DNA from: Thalassia testudinum
Lineage: Eukaryota; Streptophyta; Magnoliopsida; Alismatales; Hydrocharitaceae
DNA: 64,000 bases
Direction: 5' to 3'
Assembly (NCBI GenBank): GCA_037157565.1
Contig: JAZHRO010000063.1
Span: 150,958,501 to 151,022,500 of the forward strand
The notes under the pieces were generated by a model. That model saw only the letters and a program-made list of their open reading frames with translations, was not told the origin of the DNA and ran no database searches. Every line of letters starts with the position of its first letter. Position 1 is the stretch's first letter. Shown here piece after piece: positions 24,090 through 32,317 of this stretch. The position numbers were made by a program, and so were the translations under genes.

Positions 24090-25166
24090 TGTTAACCGGC
24101 TTGAGTCGTAGTTTAAAATCGTGTCACTTTGTAGTATAGACAACTAAGCAAGATTAACAATTACAATTTATACTGCTTGAATTAAAAGAGTAATCCGAGG
24201 TCGTTCACTAAGAGCAAAAAAGTGCGTAATTACCACTATTTGAAATATTCACAAATCACTTTAGTAAACTTGTTAGACTGAATTAAGCGTAAAGATCAAA
24301 CAAGTCACAATCGCATTCTACTAAGTAATTTAAATATAGAAACTTGAATGTGACAAATGTTATGATAAATGCTCAATAAAAATTATTAAACAAATAATAG
24401 TCAAGTATTTATCTTTTTAGGCACAAATGAGCATCAACAAGAATGTTTGGCAAAATATAGCATTAAAAATCACTTAGAAACAAGTTTTAAACCAAATCTA
24501 AGAAGACTCACAAAGTTGCCCTTGCAGTCCTCTTTTTTTTTTTTCAAAAAGGTCTTTCGTGCATTTCAAAGGAGCCGATGCTCCTTTGTCTTTGGCACGA
24601 CTCCCCGACGAGTGGTCGGAATGGAGCTTGCAAGGTCAGTTTGCTCCGATGTAAGGTGGAGGAGGATCGTCGGATGACGAGGGATGTAGCAACGGTGATG
24701 GATTGGCGATTGGTGATGCGGATGACCACCGACGATGGCGTGAAGGAGGTGATCGATGGAGAGCTCTAGAAAACAAAACATGGGTCGAATGACCCCAATT
24801 AAATGCTTAGAAGCTCTAGCGTGAAGTGCCGGAGCAAAGCACTAAACCAATCGACCATGTGTGTGGCCGTAGGATGCTGGCGGTGAAGGTGATTTTGGTC
24901 GTTAATGGCCTTGGAATGGAGGAGGAGACTACGGATGAAGCTACGAAGCTCTAGCTACCTAATATCTACTTAGAGGAACAAAAACCCTATGACAATTTGA
25001 TGAAAGGGGAATTGAAACTACCCTTAAGAATTAACGCTAACTTTGGATGAAAATCCTAAATTACTCAGTATCAACCCACTTTTAGGAAATTTAAGCTCAA
25101 ATGACCTTTGATTAATCATAGTTCACCCGTTACCACTCCGCATTTATAATTGTTCATGAAAATTAC
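24090..25166 (-). repeat. Element C 3' LTR, part 1 (split by element B)
   Basis: It begins TGTTAACCGG at 24090 inside LINE RT and carries the group signals: tttgtagtatag (24128-24139) and the U5 motif ccgaggtcgttcac (24197). It is interrupted at 25166 by element B and resumes at 35049. The intact LTR would be about 1.2 kb, shorter than those of A and B. It is too diverged to be a copy of them. Confidence 0.7.
25162..25166. repeat. Target-site duplication of element B (left)
   Basis: ATTAC is directly before the left LTR and is repeated at 35044-35048 directly after the right LTR. Five bases is the usual length for Ty3/gypsy. Confidence 0.9.
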
Positions 25167-25208
25167 TGTTCGTCGTGCTTTTGTGCGGTTTGTTAAAAGA
25201 TAATATCG

Positions 25209-25221
25209 CGTTGTAGTATAG
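25209..25221. promoter_or_regulatory. U5 match to the 5' end of tRNA-Asp, element B
   Basis: cgttgtagtatag is identical to bases 3-15 of plant tRNA-Asp(GUC) and is duplicated at 32360-32372. It is about 45 nt from the primer site in the 5' LTR. The element RNA has the complement. Confidence 0.6.
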
Positions 25222-25409
25222 CCGCTAAAGCGTTCAAAACAAATAAAGATTTTTATTACTCGAAAATCGGAGTATCCGAGGTCGAACACAGGGAGCAAAT
25301 GGAATTTACTACTAGTCAAAATGTAATTGAACACTCTAATTTACTCAAAATATCAATTCAAATGTGAATGTATGCAATTAAAAGTTATTAGGACAAAAAT
25401 ATGAAATTG

Positions 25410-25435
25410 GACGTCTGATCTTGTGATCAGACGTC
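25410..25435. repeat. GACGTC palindrome in element B LTR
   Basis: gacgtctgatc and gatcagacgtc are perfect 11-bp arms around ttgt, followed by ttaaaag. The same sequence is at 32561-32586 and a decayed form is in LTR-H near 54206-54233. GACGTC contains the ACGT core bound by plant bZIP factors. Confidence 0.8.
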
Positions 25436-26945
25436 TTAAAAGTATTTTCCCTTTTCTTCTTGATTATCTTTCTTCTTTCTGCCTTGCGAAGCCTTTCTTT
25501 CCTTCCTTCTTCTTTTGATCTCCCGTGTCTTTTGCTTCTGCCTTGCTCTTTCTTTTCTTCTTCTCTACCTTGCTTCTTACTCTTCTCTTCAGTGGTCCTG
25601 CCTTGCTTCTCTCTTCTCTGTTCTTCCTTCCTTTCCTTCTGCTTTCTTTCTTCTTCTGTCTTCTTCTTTGGCTTGCTTTTCCTTCTTCTGCAGCAGCCAA
25701 GTCCTTCTCCTGCGATCAGCCTGCCTGCACAGGAGCAAAACCAAACCCTTCTCCCTCTACCCGCGCATCTCTCTCTCTCAAGCAATTCACTCACGGACGC
25801 TCTCCTAGAGCCACAACCATAATCGGGTCGGATCGTACCCGGGACCAGGCGCACCTAAAGGTGGTGTGATGCGCGAGGAGTGCGTAGGTCTAGGTCGGGT
25901 CGGATCCGCCAAGTCCGCGTGGTCAGGCCGCGGACGAGGCGGGTGGGGCCAGTGAGGGACCTCACCCCTGTGCTTACTGAGGCGATAAGAGTATATCACA
26001 AGAACAATTTATAGTGTACCTGAGGTTTGTAATCCCACGATGTGGGACTAAAGGTTTCGTCCTTCCCTCACGCGCGCCCGCAGACTCTCGTGTGCAATTG
26101 CCCACGCTGAAGGCCCTGCTGGTGCTCCTCGCTGAACTCAGTCACCTCGCGACACTTGCGAGAGTCTGCTGCACCTACCGCCTGGGAAGCCTGACGCCTG
26201 CTGCTGCTCCAAGCTTCCTGCTGCTTCGGCCGTTAATGGCAGCCGGGGCGTTCACTTGAGATTCCACAGAACGGCCTATTGGCCCAATCAGAATAGCTGG
26301 AAACCTTCGCCATAGCACGGCGAAGGCGGTGGGTGATGCTGCAGGTTGCCGGTCGGCCTAGGCGTGCGCGCCTAGGTCAACCTGTGGCCGGAGATGGTGG
26401 GTTGGTCGGGGGGTGCTTGTAGAGGTCTGGAGTGGCAGTGATGGGGTGGAATGGGTTCCTGGTGGTGAGGCGAAGCTCACGAGGTGGTTGGTGAGCCGTG
26501 TGGAGTGGCGGAGTGGTGTGGGTGGCTCGCCGGAGTGCGGTCGGAGGCGAGGAAGATGGAGGCGGTTAGGTACTGTCGAGGGGTAATGAAGTAAAATAGT
26601 TGGGGGAAAAGAGAGAGGAGAGGGTGGAGAAGAGTTCTAACCTAATTGTAAGGACGAAAGGGGATGGAAGGTGGACAGCAGTACCTGTTGTCGCCGGAAA
26701 AGATGACGCCCAGTGGGGGGAGAACGGCGGCGACGACGGGGCTGAGGCGGCGTGCGCTGGTACTGCGCGACGCGGAGGGAGGTCAGGAAGCTAACTCTGA
26801 CACTGGTTTTGTGGAAGAGCGAAGAGGGAGGGGAGGGGGGCTCACCGGAGCTTGCTGGGGGTTTTTGGCCGGGCAGGAGGAGAGGAATTGAAGGGGGAAA
26901 CTCGGCCAAATCAAGTTGAGCCTCTTCGGCCGGAGTTGTGGGTTC

Positions 26946-26953
26946 TTATATAG
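26946..26953 (-). promoter_or_regulatory. TATA-box candidate, element B 3' LTR
   Basis: ttatatag (ctatataa on the element strand), about 940 bp from the U3 start and upstream of the tcccac-gat-gtggga hairpin in U5/R. The duplicate is at 34100-34108. Confidence 0.6.
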
Positions 26954-27889
26954 GCGCTGGACTGGGTGTGCAGGGCGTGAAGGGCACGTAATTGCCTGAG
27001 GTTGGTCGCCGGAGATGGAAAGGAGTTAGGATACCCAAATCTCTTGTGCGTTCGCACGAGAGATTGGGTTCACACCTGCGATTGTAATTGACTTTATAAG
27101 GAAGGGAATTCCTCAGAGAATCCTCCTTCCATTTCTGGGAGGGAATCTCTGAGGGATTAGAGAGCAATCCCTCTCCGAACCTCGCTGGAGCTCGGTTCTG
27201 CCCTAGCAATGGCGGCAGGACCGGTTTGCAGAGGAGGCGAAGAACCTAGGGGGTTCTCTGCAACGGTATTCAAAAGATAGGGACCAATTTGTGATTTGGG
27301 TGTACTAAATTGCAAAGTAGGTCAAGATGACCTCTCCTTAGGTCCAAATTTTGGTACGAACCTAATTTGGACCTAAGGAATCCAATGGTGAAGTTGGATT
27401 TTAGGTTTGACCTCGTTTGACTAGACATTTTACGTAAAAACCCAAATTAGGTTAATTGAAGAGCTAGGACCCTAATCTAGGTCAAACTAGGTTCCAAAGG
27501 CCAAATTAAATGTTCCAAACCCTAGAGGATGTTTTTCCATGATTTTTAGAGGGTTTACTTGCTTTTTTTATGACCGGAACCTTGTTAATTAAAGCGGGTC
27601 TATTTTAGGGTTACCAGGTGTCATTTAATTCCTAGATTACACATGAACCCATTTCTGATTGACTCAACCCACTTTTTATCTCATTTAGACCATTTGACCT
27701 ATGTTTTGCCTCTGATAAATCCCATTTATGTACTGCAATGGTAAAATTACAGTTTTAACCTTTATTTCATGTTTTCTTCTCAGAGTACTTGTTCCTTCAG
27801 TTAGGCCTTCTTCTAGGTTATGTAGGAGCTTTTATCTTCTTTATTGGGTCAAAATGAGCTAGTTATGGCTCATGATGAGGCTCTCATCA

Positions 27890-27899
27890 TACCCCCATG
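27890..27899 (-). promoter_or_regulatory. Terminal polypurine tract, element B
   Basis: CATGGGGGTA on the minus strand directly before the 3' LTR start TGATGAGAGCC. Confidence 0.85.
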
Positions 27900-28325
27900 T
27901 CTAGCTTTTGCTGGTCCCTTAGCAAAATTTCAAAGTTTTAACTTCCATTCTAGACCCTGAGTGTCTGTCAACAATGATAAGTGCTTCTCCTTTTTCTTTT
28001 TGTGATTAGGTGGGAATGCCGACAATAGGTCTAGAGGTACTCAAGTACCAACCAAAATCCGGACCTGTTCCGCTTTAGCCTCAGTCCTCCGCAAAGGTTT
28101 CTACGGCCCACAGAAACTAACCTAGGGTTTGTTGGACACCGCGGTTGAAGCACCCGTGCTTGAGACATTTTTAGCTTAAGTTCAGTTTGCAGTGCGTTTT
28201 TTTGCAGGAGAGAGTAGAGGATTTATTTGTTTGGAGAGCTTTTCTCTCTCTTTTCTTTTTATTTCTAGCTTCGGATTAGCTTCTCAACACGGTCTGTATC
28301 GGATTCCTCGTCCCCATCATCAATC

Positions 28326-28494
28326 CTCAAGGGTCCCTGGCTTTCGAGATTTCGAGATAATCCCGCCCATGGCAACCCCCGGAACCCTGGCTTTCGATAT
28401 TTCGAGATAATCCCGCCCATGGCGTTTCGTGGCCGAATTCAGACCCTGGCGATCGACATTTCGTGATAATGCCACCCATGGTATCTGAACCAGC
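28326..28494 (-). repeat. Three degenerate tandem copies of a ~58-bp unit, element B
   Basis: Units start near 28331, 28385 and 28444, each with ccctggc-ttcga-atttcg-gataatcccgcccatgg or a variant. The array matches element A 3241-3404 and the captured block in LTR-G, and lies between the two polypurine tracts. Confidence 0.78.
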
Positions 28495-29225
28495 AGAGTG
28501 CTTACATGCCCCCAGTAGGATATTTAAATATCCTAAGAGACAAACACCGAGGAGACGATATGTTGTTACGCATCTTCGAGGGGAATTTCCCGCCTCTCCG
28601 CGCTGGGAACTCGTCCGAATCAATTTGTGTTGATTGACCGCTCCTAATCTAGGTGACTTTTTCAGAACATTAAACGCTTTTCGCGTGATTTGGATGTTTT
28701 ATGCGCACTGAACCAGACTGTGTGTGAATTTGGGGTGCTTAGGTTACCGAATCCCGCAAACCGGAGGTCAGTTAACGAGGCCGAATACTTCCTAAGCCTT
28801 AGACCTAATACTTAAGTTTCGCATTTTCCTCAACCTCTTGAGGATTATCCAGATTTTAACGGATACGTGAATTTTTAAGCTAAAGATACTAGCCCAAAAG
28901 GCCTAAGACCAGCGTTCCCGCTAATCTCTTGTTATGTTTCCTTAGCACTTTTTTCTTTTGTTTCTTTTCTTGATCTGGTCTAGAACTTCAATTAATTCCT
29001 TAATCTTTTACTAATGACTTTTTATTTTTCTTTTCCTTTTGTGCTCCTTTCTTCATTTTTGCTCTTTTTCTCCTCCTTATGATTATATGGCTCACAACAT
29101 TTCCTCCCTCCCCATTTTTTTTGTTCTTTTTCGTAATTTTTCAATTTTTTGTGTTTTTGACATATGTGAATTTTTTTGTGAGAATCCTTTTGATTTTTTT
29201 CTTGGTTTTGTATGTATGCACTTTA

Positions 29226-29241
29226 TCACCCCCCCATGCCT
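29226..29241 (-). promoter_or_regulatory. Internal polypurine-tract-like motif, element B
   Basis: tcacccccccatgcct on the + strand, 1.3 kb upstream (element sense) of the terminal tract and longer in its G run. It is followed by the same ttttgcaatg-tcctcattgta box as in elements A and C. Confidence 0.6.
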
Positions 29242-29506
29242 AAGTTTTGCAATGTCCTCATTGTAAACAGAGGGTGGGAATTAGTGTTGAGGTCAGGGGC
29301 TTAGAACATGATATATCGAGTGGGTGAATGGGTCGGGAATGACTGATGCGAATGATTTTAAGCTCTGATACGTGTACCAGAGGTGGGATCAACTGTCTAA
29401 GGCTGAACTCAAGGTGCAATAGACGTGGAGTACAGACGGATAATCAGACGGGTCTCTATTTTTGAGATGACGGGTTGCCTCCCGTTAAGCGCTAAATTTA
29501 ATGCCT

Positions 29507-31138
29507 TCAGCCGAGCGGAAAATGGGGTGGAGAGGGAGTAGTCAAATCAATGGAGTTTTGGAAAACAAGCACCTTGATTAAGAGCCTGGTTGGTCCAACC
29601 AGGTACTTGTTCAGATCAGTGGGCTGATGATGCAGCCCAAACCCAATAAGTCTGGTGGGTTGATAGATGTAGATTAGTAGATGTGGGACCCACCAAATGC
29701 AGTGATGTTCTGATAGATATGGAAGTGAAAACTCGAGTTTGGGCTGAGTCGAATCAGCCTGGTGGGGGTAGGGTTCCGAAAAATAATCAATGTAAGGTGT
29801 GGAATCCCTACAGAGGTGATCAAAGGATGGAGGCTCCTGATTTGTGGTCTGATCAGTGTCCGATACCCGGTATAGATATGGAGTTGAATCATCTGCAATC
29901 GGCTCAGTGAGAGGTGAATCAGAATAGAAATTGAGTCCGGTTGCGGGTCGGGATGGGGAACGGGTTTTGATTGGTTTTGTATATGTGGAGCAGGTGGCTT
30001 CAAAGAAGATTGACATGTTATAATCAGGAGGAAGATTTTCTCCGATGTTATGGTCAGATTCGAGATCGTTGGAGAGTTTGCGAAAATCAAAGTTTGAATG
30101 AGATTCTAGATCATGAGTTCCACCATAGAATAAATCATATGGTGTATATTCAGCAGCCTGACTGGGATCTAGCCTAAATGTTAATTCTGAGCTTACAAAG
30201 GTGTCCCTATCTGGTAGAGGCTCAGGTTCAAGGTTAGTAGGGCAGAGCCAATCGAAACCCCGCTCGTCCAACTCCTCGATTTCTGTATCGTAGATTGGCA
30301 TGACTTCCGAAAACTCGATTAGTTCCTCTGAGGAGGTTGACGAGGGATATTCATCAAATCGAGGCCCAAAATCATATTCTTCATTAAGAGATTGATTTTC
30401 TTCCTCTGGGGCCTTGAAATCTTCAAAATATGTCTCAGATCTAGGTTCTAGGCTTAGAATGTGGGTTGAATTACTAGAATTTAGGTCTGAATAACCTTCG
30501 AGGGCCACCTTATTAGAATAAGGGACGGAATTTACACCCTCGAGAGGTTCAGTTCTACTCTCATACTTGCAGGAGTCTTGGGATTCTAAAATGGGCTCAT
30601 CATGGTCTTTTCCTGCATTTGGAGCTCCCCAACCTTCTTCAATATCAGGTGCATTATACTCCATCTGGGTTGGGAATCCACAACCATTTTGTGCCTCAAA
30701 CCCGAGGTCAGATTTATCCTCAATGTTGTTCCAAGATAGCTCATCCTCTGTTGGTGGTATGTACGGGTATTTCTGGTCAATGACTTGTTTTACTAATCTC
30801 ATTATCTCTTCTCGTTTTTCAAGACTATCTTGGTGTTGCTTCCAAAGTCGAGGATTTGTCATACATTGAAGGTATTCACTATTGTGCAATTTTTCTATCT
30901 CAATGTATGCAGTAATGAGCAAGTCACGGGTTGATCCTTTGTTGGCTTCTGCTAATAGTACTTGGACACAAGTTATGACAAAGGTTGTGGTTGTTGGGAC
31001 ATCAACCTGAATGTTTCCTACTGTTGTTGAGGTTTCTTCATTTTCATAAAATCTCATGGCATCCTCAATCATTTTATCTCTCATGGATCTCCGATATTCA
31101 GGTTTCTCGACTGGTAGTCCTAGGTGGTTCGGCTGCAT
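29507..31138 (-). CDS. Conserved acidic protein of unknown function encoded by element B
   Basis: An intact 543-codon frame is the sole long ORF of the element and takes the place of gag-pol. The start is put at ATG 31136-31138 (MQPNHL) because element A has an ATG at the same place; the longer frame to 31180 starts with TTG. Residues 1-150 or so are mixed charge and probably helical, with blocks shared with A (KPEYRRSM, KMIEDA, IQVDVPTTT, YIEIEKLH, QKYPYIP). After that the protein is rich in Asp, Glu, Ser, Asn, Tyr and Pro and is probably disordered. Identity to A is about 60% by eye over 300 residues, with mostly conservative changes, which implies selection on protein. The last 70 residues run into sequence with a conserved hairpin and may not matter. 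I see no gag, zinc knuckle, protease, RT, integrase, signal peptide or membrane segment. It could be a diverged structural or accessory protein, or a captured host gene. Function is unknown. Confidence 0.7.
   Translation of the reverse strand: MQPNHLGLPVEKPEYRRSMRDKMIEDAMRFYENEETSTTVGNIQVDVPTTTTFVITCVQVLLAEANKGSTRDLLITAYIEIEKLHNSEYLQCMTNPRLWKQHQDSLEKREEIMRLVKQVIDQKYPYIPPTEDELSWNNIEDKSDLGFEAQNGCGFPTQMEYNAPDIEEGWGAPNAGKDHDEPILESQDSCKYESRTEPLEGVNSVPYSNKVALEGYSDLNSSNSTHILSLEPRSETYFEDFKAPEEENQSLNEEYDFGPRFDEYPSSTSSEELIEFSEVMPIYDTEIEELDERGFDWLCPTNLEPEPLPDRDTFVSSELTFRLDPSQAAEYTPYDLFYGGTHDLESHSNFDFRKLSNDLESDHNIGENLPPDYNMSIFFEATCSTYTKPIKTRSPSRPATGLNFYSDSPLTEPIADDSTPYLYRVSDTDQTTNQEPPSFDHLCRDSTPYIDYFSEPYPHQADSTQPKLEFSLPYLSEHHCIWWVPHLLIYIYQPTRLIGFGLHHQPTDLNKYLVGPTRLLIKVLVFQNSIDLTTPSPPHFPLG
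29564..29611 (-). other. Conserved two-level hairpin at the ORF 3' end, element B
   Basis: aacaagcacct (29564-29574) pairs with aggtacttgtt (29601-29611). The single difference from element A becomes a G-U pair in the element RNA. The inner stem ggttgg-t-ccaacc is extended compared with A. It lies within the last part of the ORF. Confidence 0.7.
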
Positions 31139-32296
31139 ATTTGGATCAGGTGGTGGAATCAAGATCAGAGTTTGACTCAAGATGTGTTATGAAGCGATCA
31201 GATCTGAATAACGAGTCCCACTGAAAATGAGTGTGTGTGCTCTACAGAGAAAAGATGCAGGACTGGAGATGTTCTTGACCCAATCAAGACACCCAAAAGA
31301 TGTCTGGATGACTATGGAGGTTTGGGGCGGATGGACCCCTGGATCCGAAGATCGTCCACCTGAGAATTACCTGGGCAGCCAGAGAGGGAGAGTCCCGTAA
31401 AGACCCCTACACGGTAGAGCGTCCCTACGGGTTACAGGGTTTCCCCCACCCGACCTCTCTTGTCACTGAGATTCCAGGTAGACCAGAATGGGGACCTTGA
31501 CCTCTTAAGTCTATCACTTTTTATTTCAAAGGTGCTTTTAGGGTTCTCACTTGAACTTTAGATGTTTTTGGTATTGTGACCTAATTTAGAGGTTGGTTGA
31601 CCCAAGGGGTCAACTTCACCTGACCTGTCCTATAGATGGCAGAATGATTCTAAGTTTGGAGCCTAGAGATCACCCTGATTTGATTCCCAGGTTATTAGGT
31701 CCAAAGTTTTTAGGGTTCAAGTGATTAAAGCGCAATTTTTAGGGTTTGTCTTTTTTATCTCTCTTCAATCAAGGGCTTGGGTAGCACACTGATGCGGGAG
31801 GGTTTATTTCCTTTTATACAGGCATGTGTGACTAACACTTCAAGACCCTAATGTGGAAACCCTAATTTGGTTCTATTTCCAATCCTCTTTTTCTTTTTCA
31901 AAAGTTCTCTTTGGACTTATAAACAAGAAGTGTGTGGTCCGCCGAGATTAAGCGTTATTTCAATTAGGCACAAGAATTTGTGGGATGGGAAAAAAAATCA
32001 CTCCAACTTCAAGAATATTTGCAGAAATTTTCGCAAAATCAGGAAATGTTTTGCCTTAGAGATGGTGATTACTATATAAAGAAGGCAATTGATTCCGAAA
32101 TTGATTTTCTTCCTTTTGTCTTTCAAAGATTAGGGGATGATTAAGGAAGAAAAGAAATTACCTGCCTTGGAGTGGTTGACTTGCGGGATAGATTTTCTCA
32201 TGAAGTACCTGCAAGATCATATCAAAGCAAAGTAGGGCAAGTTAGTGTTCAATATGATAAAAAGAATATAGAGACTAGTGGTAAATTGCGCATTGC
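31139..32296 (-). other. 5' leader of element B
   Basis: Untranslated sequence between the primer site and the ORF. About 31255-31510 matches the leaders of elements A and E (for example gacctctcttgtcactgag and gggttacagggtttccccca on the + strand). The segment 31520-32290 is less conserved. Confidence 0.7.
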
Positions 32297-32314
32297 TCCC
32301 CGGCAACGGCGCCA
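32297..32314 (-). promoter_or_regulatory. Primer binding site (tRNA-Asp), element B
   Basis: tccccggcaacggcgcca on the + strand is exactly the 3' end, including CCA, of plant tRNA-Asp(GUC). The reverse complement is thus a perfect 18-nt primer site, three bases downstream of the 5' LTR in element sense. Confidence 0.93.
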
Positions 32315-32317
32315 AAA

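Larger units (their letters stand above)
25167..27889 (-). repeat. Element B 3' LTR
   Basis: TGTTCGTCG... to ...CTCATCA on the + strand, 2.72 kb, near-identical to 32318-35043. It includes the palindrome gacgtctgatc-ttgt-gatcagacgtc (25410-25435), a long CT-rich tract (25440-25690), a TCCCAC-GAT-GTGGGA hairpin (26033-26047) and a TATA site at 26946-26953. Confidence 0.93.

Noticed and set aside
25378..25854. Lys/Glu/Arg-rich minus frame (also 32529-33008), seen as a charged coiled coil
   Set aside because: It is translation of the CT-rich tract of the element B LTRs; identical overlapping Ser/Leu-rich frames occur on the other strand.
32297..32314. Possible tRNA-Asp gene
   Set aside because: Only the 18-nt 3' end and a separate 13-nt 5' match exist; no anticodon or T arms. 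It is a primer binding site.
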